A stretch of 64,000 nucleotides of DNA, from the NCBI GenBank assembly GCA_035507155.1, contig DATJOK010000054.1, positions 1 through 64,000 on the forward strand, given 5' to 3'. Shown piece after piece: positions 55,510 through 62,989 of this stretch (position 1 is its first letter; the number at the start of each line of letters is the position of its first letter). The notes beneath the pieces were generated by a model, which saw only the letters and a program-made list of their open reading frames with translations, was not told the DNA's origin and did not search any database. A program made the position numbers and the translations under genes. The stretch comes from DASZHJ01 sp035507155. Lineage in GTDB: Bacteria > Pseudomonadota > Alphaproteobacteria > ATCC43930 > CGMCC-115725.

Positions 55510-56160
55510 ATGGAATTCGATTTCGAGACGCTCGATCCGCGCGAGCGCTACAAGCTCCTGATCGGGTCGGTGGTGCCGCGGCCCATCGCGCTCGTCACCT
55601 CGATCGACGAGAAAGGTGTCTACAACGCGGCACCCTTCAGCTTCTTCAACTGCTTCAGCCACGATCCGCCGATCCTGATCCTCGGGATCGAGGAGCGCGC
55701 CGGCGCGGCGAAGGACACCGTCCGCAACATCCGCGCTACCAGGGAGTTCGTCGTCAATGTGGTGAGCGACGCGATCGCCGAGCGACAGAACATCTGCGCC
55801 GTCGACTTCCCGCCTGGTGTCGACGAGCTCGGACCGGCGAACCTGACGGCAGTGCCCTCCTCGGTGGTGAAATCGCCCCGGATCGCAGAATCGCCGGTCA
55901 ACATGGAGTGCAAGCTCATCGAGGAGCTGCGCTTCGGCGATCATGGGAAGCGCTCGATCATCGTGGGGGAGGTGCTGCGCTTCCACATCCATGATGACGT
56001 GCTGGGCGAGCGCAATCACGTGCTGATCGACAGGCTGAAGCCAGTGGGTCGTCTCTCCGGCAACGGCTATGTGCATGTCACCGACCGCTTCGACGTCAAG
56101 CGGATCGACTACGCGACCTGGCTCGCGCAGCAGGGCAGGACTGCGGCCGACAACGACTAG
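55510..56160 (+). CDS. Flavin reductase-like domain protein
   Basis: 216 residues. A flavin-reductase-like split barrel: YKLLIGSVVPRPIALVTSID, NAAPFSFFNCFSHDPPILIL, then NIRATREFVVNVVS and the MECKLIEELRFGD segment. Relatives bind FMN and either supply reduced flavin to monooxygenases or act alone. It starts 4 bp after the carbamoylase, so it belongs to the operon; why hydantoin breakdown would need flavin is unclear, perhaps to oxidise the D-amino acid or side chain. No partner oxygenase is next to it, except possibly the small protein at 56172. Confidence 0.9.
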   Translation: MEFDFETLDPRERYKLLIGSVVPRPIALVTSIDEKGVYNAAPFSFFNCFSHDPPILILGIEERAGAAKDTVRNIRATREFVVNVVSDAIAERQNICAVDFPPGVDELGPANLTAVPSSVVKSPRIAESPVNMECKLIEELRFGDHGKRSIIVGEVLRFHIHDDVLGERNHVLIDRLKPVGRLSGNGYVHVTDRFDVKRIDYATWLAQQGRTAADND

Positions 56161-56171
56161 GTGAGCGCCCG

Positions 56172-56522
56172 CTACTTCGCGGGCGTCCAGTCATTCACCA
56201 GAACTTCGAGGTGCCGCACCTTGGGCTCGACCTCGAGCAGATACTCGGGGTCGCGCGGCAGCACGTTGGTCTTCTCATAGTCCTCGCCGGCATAGAGCTT
56301 GATCGCCTCCACGGAATCCCAATAGGAGATCACCGTGAAGTCGCCGATCCCGCCCTCGACCTTGCGCAGCATCTGAGTACCGCGGTTGTTGGGGATCGCC
56401 GCGATCTTGCGAACGCCGTTCTCGTAGAGATAGCGCGTGTACTCCTCGGCGATCTCGGCTCGGGTCCGGCCGTGCCAGATGCGGGCGATCAGCTTGCGGC
56501 AGAGCGGGGCGGAGGAGGACAT
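56172..56522 (-). CDS. Antibiotic-biosynthesis-monooxygenase-like (dimeric alpha/beta barrel) protein
   Basis: 116 residues. The pattern IARIWHGRTRAEIAEEYTRY, then GTQMLRKVEGGIGDFTVISY and DSVEAIKLYAGEDYEKT, with HLEVL near the end, fits the ferredoxin-like ABM fold. The family includes cofactor-free oxygenases and heme-degrading or stress proteins; active residues cannot be assigned here. It is convergent with the flavin-reductase gene (11 bp). Confidence 0.75.
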   Translation of the reverse strand: MSSSAPLCRKLIARIWHGRTRAEIAEEYTRYLYENGVRKIAAIPNNRGTQMLRKVEGGIGDFTVISYWDSVEAIKLYAGEDYEKTNVLPRDPEYLLEVEPKVRHLEVLVNDWTPAK

Positions 56523-56599
56523 GCGAGCGCTCCGGTCGATCGCGGAGCATTCATCCTCGCCTTGCCGGTATTACCAGTCAAGGCTATTTAGATGGTAAA

Positions 56600-57058
56600 T
56601 CAGGATGGCAGGAAGAGCGTCACCAGCTCGGCGACGCAGACTGGCTTGTTGCCGCCTTCGCGTTCGACCACCGCCTCGGAGACGACGCGAAGGCCGCCAC
56701 CCTCCGCATCCTCGGCGGCGACCAGCTTCAGGTGCGTGCGGACGCGGCTGCCGCTCGGCAGCGGCGCCGGAAAGCGGATACGATTCGAGCCGTAATTGAG
56801 CTTCGAGCCGACGCCATCCACGTCGTAGAGGCTGTAGACCATGGCGGGGATCAGCGACAAGGTCAGGTAGCCATGCGCGATGGTGCCGCCGAGCGGTGCC
56901 TGTCGAGCACGCGCGGGATCGACATGGATCCATTGATGATCGCCGGTGACGTCGGCGAAGCGGTCAATCCGCTCCTGCGTCACCTCGACCCAGTCGCTGG
57001 TGCCGAGGCTCTCGCCGACGGCGCTCCTAAGGGCAGCAAGGCTGGCGAAACGGCGCAT
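56600..57058 (-). CDS. MaoC-family (R)-hydratase
   Basis: 152 residues, a single hot-dog fold. The hydratase catalytic segment is FADVTGDHQWIHVDPARARQ, with Asp and His of the hydratase-2 motif, followed by FGGTIAHGYLTLSL-like GTIAHGYLTLSLIPAM. It probably hydrates enoyl-CoA. The upstream 138 bp separate it from the divergent thiolase gene, consistent with a shared acyl-CoA role. Confidence 0.9.
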   Translation of the reverse strand: MRRFASLAALRSAVGESLGTSDWVEVTQERIDRFADVTGDHQWIHVDPARARQAPLGGTIAHGYLTLSLIPAMVYSLYDVDGVGSKLNYGSNRIRFPAPLPSGSRVRTHLKLVAAEDAEGGGLRVVSEAVVEREGGNKPVCVAELVTLFLPS

Positions 57059-57196
57059 CGAAGGTCCTCCCGACTCTGATTCGTCTCATGCTGCCGGAGC
57101 CCGTAGCCTGCCGTCCAGCTCTGTCGAAAGCGCGCCCTTGCCAGCGGCCGCATAACCGCGTTTCCTATCGCCAACTGAATCAGGAGGAAATTCGTC

Positions 57197-58375
57197 ATGC
57201 ACGAGGCGGTGATCGTTTCGACCGCGCGCACCCCGATCGGCAAGGCCTTTCGGGGCGCCTTCAACATGACCCACGGCGCAACGCTCGCCGGCCATGTGAT
57301 CGAAAAGGCCGTGGAGCGTGCCGAGATCGACCCGGCCGAGGTCGAGGATGTCGTTCTCGGTTGCGGCTTTCCCGAGGGCGTCACCGGCAACAACGTGGCG
57401 CGGCTGGCGGCAATTCGCGCGGGACTGCCAGTGACCACAGCCGGTGAGACCATTAATCGCTTCTGCAGCTCCGGCTTGATGGCAGTCAGCGTCGCCGCTC
57501 AGCGTATCATCGTAGACCGCGTCCCGGTCATGGTGGCGGGCGGTGTCGAATCGATCAGCCTCGTCCAGAACAGCACCAACATGGCGACCGCCACCGAGGA
57601 GTGGCTGATGCAGCGGAAGCCCGAACTCTGGATGCAGATGATCGACACGGCCGAGGTGGTGTCACGCCGCTATCAGGTGACCCGCGAGAAGCAAGACGAG
57701 TTCGCGCTGCTTAGCCAGCAGCGCACCGCCGCGGCGCAGAAGGCCGGCCGCTTCGACGCCGAGATCGCGCCGCTCCCGACAGTCAAGGAGATGACCGACA
57801 AAGAGACGGGCCGCAAATGGACCGAGCCGGTGACGCTGACGCAAGACGAAGGGCCGCGGCCCGACACCACCGCCAAGGGCCTTGCTGCGCTGAAGCCGGT
57901 GCGCGAGGGTGGCAACATCACCGCCGGGAATGCGAGCCAGCTCTCGGACGGCGCCTCCGCCTGCGTGGTCATGGATGCGAAGCTCGCGGAGCAGAGAGGC
58001 ATCGAGCCGCTCGGCATCTACCGCGGCATGGTGGTGACCGGTTGCGAGCCCGACGAGATGGGGATCGGCCCGGTCTTCGCGATCCCCAGGCTGTTGGAGC
58101 GCCATGGCCTCAAGATCGACGACATCGATCTCTGGGAGCTCAACGAGGCTTTCGCCGTGCAATGCCTCTATTGCCGCGACCGTCTCGGCATCGATCCCGA
58201 GAAGTACAACGTCGACGGTGGCGCGATCTCCGTCGGCCACCCCTATGGCATGAGTGGCGCCCGCCTCGTCGGCCATGCGCTCACCGAGGGCAAGCGCCGC
58301 AAGGCGCGCTACGCCGTCGTCACCATGTGCATCGGCGGCGGCATGGGCGCCGCGGGCCTGTTCGAGATCGCGTGA
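57197..58375 (+). CDS. Thiolase (acetyl-CoA C-acyltransferase)
   Basis: 392 residues, the normal length. The nucleophilic Cys90 is in NRFCSSGLMAV, the NEAFAVQ block and GGAISVGHPYGMSGARL hold catalytic Asn and His, and Cys378 in MCIGGGMGAA is the second catalytic cysteine. It cleaves 3-oxoacyl-CoA or condenses acetyl-CoA. GGAGG lies seven bases before the ATG. The following SnoaL-like gene is in the same transcript (5-bp gap). Confidence 0.94.
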   Translation: MHEAVIVSTARTPIGKAFRGAFNMTHGATLAGHVIEKAVERAEIDPAEVEDVVLGCGFPEGVTGNNVARLAAIRAGLPVTTAGETINRFCSSGLMAVSVAAQRIIVDRVPVMVAGGVESISLVQNSTNMATATEEWLMQRKPELWMQMIDTAEVVSRRYQVTREKQDEFALLSQQRTAAAQKAGRFDAEIAPLPTVKEMTDKETGRKWTEPVTLTQDEGPRPDTTAKGLAALKPVREGGNITAGNASQLSDGASACVVMDAKLAEQRGIEPLGIYRGMVVTGCEPDEMGIGPVFAIPRLLERHGLKIDDIDLWELNEAFAVQCLYCRDRLGIDPEKYNVDGGAISVGHPYGMSGARLVGHALTEGKRRKARYAVVTMCIGGGMGAAGLFEIA

Positions 58376-58380
58376 ACGAC

Positions 58381-58881
58381 ATGAGCGCAGATCCCGTCGC
58401 CGAGCTGCTCGCCGATCCTCGCTTCAAGGGCCGGCCGATCACCTGGGGAGTGACCCCGGAGAGCTACGACGCCGTGCGGCGAGCGTGGCTCATCCATGTG
58501 CATGCCGAAGAAGTCCTGTTCAAGCCGTTCACGGAGGATGTCTTCAAGGCGCAGTTGGCCGTCATGCTCAGCGTCTTCACCGACGACTGCGTGATGGAGC
58601 TGCCGACGGGACAGCGTTGGGAGGGTCATGCGCAAGCTGCCGAATTCTACCGGGTGTTTCTGAGTTCCCTCGATGGAATGGCATGGGTTCCGCAGGCGCT
58701 CGTCATCGGCCCGCAGGGTGTCCTCGACGTGGTGAACATGAAGGGGAAGCTCGTCAGGGAGTTCGCCGGCCTGAAGCAGGTCGGCGCCGAGGTGCAGCTG
58801 CAATGGGTGATTTACTTCCCGTGGATGCCGGATGAAGGGAAATTCAGGGGTGAAGTGATCTATTCGATCCGCCCCTTGTAG
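58381..58881 (+). CDS. SnoaL-like / NTF2-fold protein
   Basis: 166 residues from ATG 58381; GTG 58372, overlapping the thiolase stop, is an alternative. An N-terminal PITWGVTPESYDAVRRAWL leads into an NTF2-like cone fold: FKAQLAVMLSVFTDDCVMEL, the GQRWEGHAQAAEFYRVFL helix and beta strands VQLQWVIYFPW, KFRGEVIYSI. Such folds include polyketide cyclases, isomerases and dehydratases; no catalytic dyad is certain. Tight coupling to the thiolase suggests action on a related acyl or ring intermediate. Confidence 0.75.
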   Translation: MSADPVAELLADPRFKGRPITWGVTPESYDAVRRAWLIHVHAEEVLFKPFTEDVFKAQLAVMLSVFTDDCVMELPTGQRWEGHAQAAEFYRVFLSSLDGMAWVPQALVIGPQGVLDVVNMKGKLVREFAGLKQVGAEVQLQWVIYFPWMPDEGKFRGEVIYSIRPL

Positions 58882-58893
58882 GGCAGCGGCAGG

Positions 58894-59664
58894 TCAGAGC
58901 CGCCCCGCAATGGTCACGCCGCCGTCGGCGACGATTGCCTGGCCGGTGACGAAGCGCCCGGCAGGAGAGGCGAGAAACACTGCGGCGCCGGCGATGTCGA
59001 TCGGGTCGCCGATGCGGTGCAGCGGCGTGTTGCGGATCGTCTGCTCCAGAAGCTCCTTGTTTTCCCAGAGCGCGCGGGCGAAATCGGTTTTGACCAGGCC
59101 CGGCACGATGCAGTTGACGCGTATGTTGTGCTCTCCCCACTCGATCGCTAGATTACGCGCGAGCTGAAGGTCGGCGGCCTTCGAAATTGCGTAGGCGCCC
59201 AGCATGGCGCTGCCGCGGATGCCGACGATGCTGGAGACCAGGATGATGACGCCGTCGTTGCGCGGCGCCATGTCCCGATGCGCGAGCTGCGCGAGCCACA
59301 GGCTGCTGCGCACATTGGTGTCCATCGTGCGGTCATAGGCCTCGTCGGGGATATCGAGCAGCGGCCCATAATAGGGGTTGACCGCAGCGTTGCAGACGAG
59401 GATGTCGATCGGGCCGAAAGCCTCGTGGGTGCGTGCCACCAGCTGCTCGAGTTGGGCCTTGTCGCCGACGTGGCAGGGGAAGCTGACCGCCGTGCCGCCC
59501 GCTTTCTTGATCTCGGCGACGACTTCCTCGCAGGGACCGGCCTTGCGGCTGGAGATCACCACCTTGGCGCCGTGCGCTGCCAGCTGCTCGGCGATGGCGC
59601 GGCCGATGCCGCGCGAGGACCCCGTGACGATCGCCGTCTTGCCGGTGAGATCGAACAGACTCAT
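58894..59664 (-). CDS. Short-chain dehydrogenase/reductase (SDR)
   Basis: 256 residues from the ATG at 59664. The cofactor motif is TGSSRGIG at 14-21, with CNAAV and the catalytic Ser144/145, Tyr158 and Lys162 in SSIVGIRGSAMLGAYAISK. The C-terminal VTGQAIVADGGVTI is a standard classical-SDR end. An Arg just after the glycine motif favours NADP(H). Substrate is unknown; its convergent neighbours are a thiolase and a SnoaL-like gene, which could suggest 3-oxoacyl reduction. Confidence 0.92.
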   Translation of the reverse strand: MSLFDLTGKTAIVTGSSRGIGRAIAEQLAAHGAKVVISSRKAGPCEEVVAEIKKAGGTAVSFPCHVGDKAQLEQLVARTHEAFGPIDILVCNAAVNPYYGPLLDIPDEAYDRTMDTNVRSSLWLAQLAHRDMAPRNDGVIILVSSIVGIRGSAMLGAYAISKAADLQLARNLAIEWGEHNIRVNCIVPGLVKTDFARALWENKELLEQTIRNTPLHRIGDPIDIAGAAVFLASPAGRFVTGQAIVADGGVTIAGRL

Positions 59665-59781
59665 ATGTCCCCCTGGTTCTCTTGCTGCGGCAGCGCAATG
59701 GGCGAGCCGGCATCGCATTGCGATCTATCTTAGCTCAGGAGGAGAGTCGCTGTCCGGGGAGAGAGGAATCATCATAAAGAT

Positions 59782-59807
59782 AATGTGATATAAAAATATT
59801 CCACATT
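59782..59807. promoter_or_regulatory. AT-rich inverted repeat upstream of tauE, candidate operator
   Basis: AATGTG (59782-59787) and CACATT (59802-59807) are perfect inverted arms around a 14-bp A/T core (ATATAAAAATATTC). The patch of about 45 bp is strikingly AT-rich in a high-GC genome and lies 40 bp before the transporter start, between two divergent genes. Confidence 0.45.
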
Positions 59808-59847
59808 CTGAGATCATCGCCGGCGCGAGCGTTTGGAGGCAGGGGCG

Positions 59848-60636
59848 ATGCACGCGACGCACACCATCGATCTGCTCTATTCGGTCTCCGGGTTCTTCGT
59901 CGGCGTGCTGGTGGGCATGACTGGCGTCGGCGGCGGCTCCCTGATGACGCCGATCCTGATCCTCCTCTTCGGTATCCATCCTCAGACCGCGGTCGGCACT
60001 GATCTCCTCTACGCCTCCATCACCAAGACCGGCGGCACGCTGGTGCACGGTTTCGGTCAAACCATCGACTGGCGCGTTGTAGCGCGGCTCGCCACGGGCA
60101 GCGTGCCGATGACTGCGCTCTCGCTCTTCGTCCTCTCGCGGTTCGATGTCGCCACGCCCGGCGTGCAGACGGTGATCACGTCGGTACTGAGCGTGGCGCT
60201 CTTCGTAACCGCGGCGACTCTGATCTTCCGCAAGCGGATCCTCTCCCTCTACGGTTCACATGTGGGCGAGCTCGATCCGCGGCGTACCGCTCAGGCGACT
60301 GTTGTCATGGGCGCGTTGCTGGGTGTGCTGGTTTCAGTCTCCTCGGTGGGAGCTGGCGCCATCGGCGTCACCGGGCTCATCCTGCTTTATCCGCGGATGG
60401 CGACCGCGCGGATCGTTGGGTCCGACATAGCCCACGCGGTGCCGCTCACCCTGGTGGCCGGTATCGGCCACTGGATGATCGGCTCGATCGACGCCCATCT
60501 CCTGGGCTCGCTGCTGCTGGGCTCTCTCCCCGGCATTCTGCTCGGCAGCTATGTCGCTGGCCGCGTACCCGAGTTCGTGCTACGCGCGCTGCTGGCCGCG
60601 ACCCTGCTCATCGTGGCGGGCAAGCTGGTTATGTAG
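59848..60636 (+). CDS. TauE/SafE-family sulfite or organosulfonate exporter
   Basis: 262 residues from ATG 59848, with GGAGGC upstream. About eight transmembrane segments. The duplicated TauE signature is GVLVGMTGVGGGSLMTPIL near the N terminus and SVSSVGAGAIGVTGLILLYP in the second half, with AVGTDLLYASITKTGGT and RIVGSDIAHAVPL as the paired loops. Members export sulfite, sulfoacetate or related anions, or move thiosulfate-like compounds. A metZ gene follows, but its promoter and riboswitch lie between, so it is separately controlled. Confidence 0.9.
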   Translation: MHATHTIDLLYSVSGFFVGVLVGMTGVGGGSLMTPILILLFGIHPQTAVGTDLLYASITKTGGTLVHGFGQTIDWRVVARLATGSVPMTALSLFVLSRFDVATPGVQTVITSVLSVALFVTAATLIFRKRILSLYGSHVGELDPRRTAQATVVMGALLGVLVSVSSVGAGAIGVTGLILLYPRMATARIVGSDIAHAVPLTLVAGIGHWMIGSIDAHLLGSLLLGSLPGILLGSYVAGRVPEFVLRALLAATLLIVAGKLVM

Positions 60637-60657
60637 CGACGGGCCGATCGCCTGCGC

Positions 60658-60686
60658 TTGACACCAGTCTCCGAAAGGCGTTAGCT
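60658..60686 (+). promoter_or_regulatory. Promoter of the SAM-II riboswitch / metZ transcript
   Basis: A consensus -35 TTGACA (60658-60663), 17 bases, then TTAGCT (60681-60686). Predicted start is near 60693, at the 5' edge of the riboswitch. Confidence 0.7.
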
Positions 60687-60695
60687 CCCGACCGC

Positions 60696-60754
60696 TTCGT
60701 GGTGATTTGGCCGACCGGCTTGCGACCACGTAAAACCAACCGCTAAAAGGTCGG
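60696..60754 (+). promoter_or_regulatory. SAM-II riboswitch
   Basis: The sequence has the SAM-II core: P1 CGTGGT (60698-60703) with ACCACG (60725-60730), the loop GATTTGGCCGACCGGCTTG, and the conserved tail GCTAAAAGG (60742-60750). CCGACC in the loop (60711-60716) is complementary to GGTCGG (60749-60754), giving the H-type pseudoknot that binds S-adenosylmethionine. This class is characteristic of Alphaproteobacteria upstream of met genes. High SAM should repress metZ. Confidence 0.93.
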
Positions 60755-60766
60755 AGTTCCCATCGG

Positions 60767-60798
60767 AACCCTGGACCTCATGCGGGCCGGGGTTTTTT
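60767..60798 (+). terminator. Intrinsic terminator between riboswitch and metZ
   Basis: AACCCTGGACCTC (60767-60779) pairs with GGGCCGGGGTT (60784-60794) with one bulged A, followed by a run of six T's to 60798. It lies 13 bp after the riboswitch and 35 bp before metZ, so SAM control may act by transcription termination. Confidence 0.85.
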
Positions 60799-60833
60799 GT
60801 TGGTTGGGCCGGCGCCTCTGAGGGAGACGACCG

Positions 60834-62030
60834 ATGTCCGATACCGCCTCGCTGCCCGACAACGCCCGGCTCAGCACACTGCTCGTCCATGGTGGCGGGC
60901 TCCGCAGTCAGCATCTGGAGACCAGCGAGGCCATCTACATGACCTCGGGCTATGTCTATGCCAGCGCCGAGGAGGCGGAATCCGCCTTCAAGAACGACGG
61001 CTCGCGCTACGTCTACTCGCGCTACGCCAATCCCACCATCGGCATGTTCGAGGAGCGGTTGCGCATGCTCGAAGGCGCCGAGGCCTGTCGCGCCACCGCA
61101 AGCGGCATGGCGGCGGTCTTCGCCGCGCTCGCCTGCTTCCTGAAGGCCGGAGATCGCGTGGTGGCGTCGCGCGCGCTTTTCGGCTCGTGCCTTTACATCC
61201 TCAACACGATTCTGCCGGGCTATGGAGTCAAGACCGAGCTGGTGGATGGACGCGATCTCGATGCCTGGCGTCAGGCACTCTCCAAGCCCGCGAAGGCGGT
61301 CTTCTGCGAGACGCCCTCCAATCCTACGCTTGAGCTTGTCGATCTGAGGGCGGTGGCGCAGCTCGCGCACGACGCGGGCGCTCTCCTGATCGTCGACAAC
61401 GTCTTCGCGACACCATTGCTGCAGAAACCGCTGGCGCTTGGCGCCGATGTCGTCGTCTATTCCGCCACCAAGCACATCGACGGGCAGGGCAGAAGCCTCG
61501 GCGGCGCGATACTGGGGTCGAAGAAATTCATCGGCGAGCAGCTCTCGCCGTTCCTGCGTCACACCGGGCCGGCGCTCAGCCCGTTCAATGCCTGGCTGCT
61601 GTTGAAGGGGCTCGAGACCCTGCCGCTCCGCGTGGCGCAGCACGTGCGCAATGCCGGCGAGGTCGCCGCCTTCCTCGATCGCCACGCGAAGGTGGAGCGC
61701 ACCTACTATCCCGGCCTCGAGAGCCATCCACAGTATCGTCTCGCCCGCCAGCAGATGTCCGGCAGCGGGAATCTCGTGACCTTTACCGTCGCAGGCGGCA
61801 AGGAGGGCGCGTTCAAGTTCCAGAATGCGCTTCGCATCATCAAGCTCTCCAATAATCTCGGCGATGCCAAGAGCCTCATCACCCATCCCGCCACGACCAC
61901 GCATCAGCGGCTCACGGATGTCGAGAAACAGACCCTCGGCATCGATCCTGGCCTAGTGCGCCTCTCGGTCGGCCTCGAGGATGCGGCGGATCTGATCGGC
62001 GATCTCGAACACGCGCTCGGCAAGGTGTGA
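60834..62030 (+). CDS. metZ: O-succinylhomoserine sulfhydrylase
   Basis: 398 residues. A complete Cys/Met-metabolism PLP enzyme: YSRYANPT, TASGMAAVFAAL, FCETPSNPTLELVDL and the PLP lysine K213 in YSATKHIDGQGR. The motif DGQGR with its neighbourhood fits the MetZ branch, which forms homocysteine from O-succinylhomoserine and sulfide. The SAM-II riboswitch upstream supports a methionine role. Ribosome site GAGGGAGA precedes the ATG. Confidence 0.94.
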   Translation: MSDTASLPDNARLSTLLVHGGGLRSQHLETSEAIYMTSGYVYASAEEAESAFKNDGSRYVYSRYANPTIGMFEERLRMLEGAEACRATASGMAAVFAALACFLKAGDRVVASRALFGSCLYILNTILPGYGVKTELVDGRDLDAWRQALSKPAKAVFCETPSNPTLELVDLRAVAQLAHDAGALLIVDNVFATPLLQKPLALGADVVVYSATKHIDGQGRSLGGAILGSKKFIGEQLSPFLRHTGPALSPFNAWLLLKGLETLPLRVAQHVRNAGEVAAFLDRHAKVERTYYPGLESHPQYRLARQQMSGSGNLVTFTVAGGKEGAFKFQNALRIIKLSNNLGDAKSLITHPATTTHQRLTDVEKQTLGIDPGLVRLSVGLEDAADLIGDLEHALGKV

Positions 62031-62099
62031 GCCGCGGCGTCCGGTTGCTTTCGCGGCCCGGGCGCGAAACAATGCCTTCTCCACGGGAGGAGGCGGCCG

Positions 62100-62975
62100 A
62101 TGACGGCGTTCAAGTCGCACTTCATCCAGGCGAACGGCATCCGGCTGCACTATGTCCGCGAGGGGCATGGAGAGCCGCTGCTTCTCCTGCACGGCTGGCC
62201 GGAGTTCTGGTACGCGTGGCGGAAGGTGATCCCCGATCTCGCCCAGGATTTCGACGTGATTGCGCCGGATCTCCGTGGCTTCGGCGACAGCGAGAAGCCT
62301 TCTTCCGGCCCCTCCGATCAGGCCGGCGCCGATGTGCACGGGGCGGATATGCTGGCGCTCGCGGACGCTCTTGGCCTCAAGCGCTTTGGCGTTGTCTCGC
62401 ACGACGTGGGTGCGGCTACGGCGCAGGCCATGGCGCACCGCGCGCCTGAGCGCCTCAAAGGGCTGTTCTTCTTCAACCTTCCCTATGCGGGGATCGGTCG
62501 GCGTTGGCTGGTGCCGGAGCATCTGATCGAGATCTGGTATCAGTCCTTCCATCAGCTGCCCGTGGCACCGGCTCTGGTCGGGAGCTCGCGCGGGGCCTGC
62601 CGCATTTATTTCCGTCACTTCCTCAGCCACTGGGCCCATGATCCCCATGCTTTCGACGAGGATCTCGAAGCCTGGGTCGACAACTTCATGAAGCCCGGCA
62701 ATCTCCAGGGCGGCTTCAACTGGTACATCAGCGCCAACAAGGCGCGCCTGGCGGCGATGCGCGGCGAGGCGCCGAAACCTGTGCGGATCACTGTGCCGAC
62801 CCGTGTGCTCTGGGGCGAGAGCGATCCGGTCCTCAAGAGCGCCTGGACAGAAGGACTTGGCGAGTACTTTTCCAACCTCAAAGTGGACACGGCTCCGCAA
62901 GCCGGCCACTTCGTCCACTACGAGAAGCCGGAGCTGGCCGTTCGCGAGATCCGCGCGTTCTTCAAGAATCTCTGA
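62100..62975 (+). CDS. Alpha/beta hydrolase, epoxide hydrolase / haloacid dehalogenase-like
   Basis: 291 residues. HGWPEFWYAWRK oxyanion motif, PDLRGFGDSEKP, nucleophile Asp102 in SHDVGAATA and His270 in AGHFVHYEKPE. An Asp nucleophile with HGWPE is the soluble epoxide hydrolase pattern; haloalkane dehalogenases are the alternative. The cap has FFFNLPYAGIG and WYQSFHQLP. It lies 69 bp after metZ and 14 bp before the dehydrogenase gene, so it may be transcribed from the riboswitch promoter. It is distinct from the hydrolase at 7621. Confidence 0.85.
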   Translation: MTAFKSHFIQANGIRLHYVREGHGEPLLLLHGWPEFWYAWRKVIPDLAQDFDVIAPDLRGFGDSEKPSSGPSDQAGADVHGADMLALADALGLKRFGVVSHDVGAATAQAMAHRAPERLKGLFFFNLPYAGIGRRWLVPEHLIEIWYQSFHQLPVAPALVGSSRGACRIYFRHFLSHWAHDPHAFDEDLEAWVDNFMKPGNLQGGFNWYISANKARLAAMRGEAPKPVRITVPTRVLWGESDPVLKSAWTEGLGEYFSNLKVDTAPQAGHFVHYEKPELAVREIRAFFKNL

Positions 62976-62989
62976 AAGGGGGGAGACTG

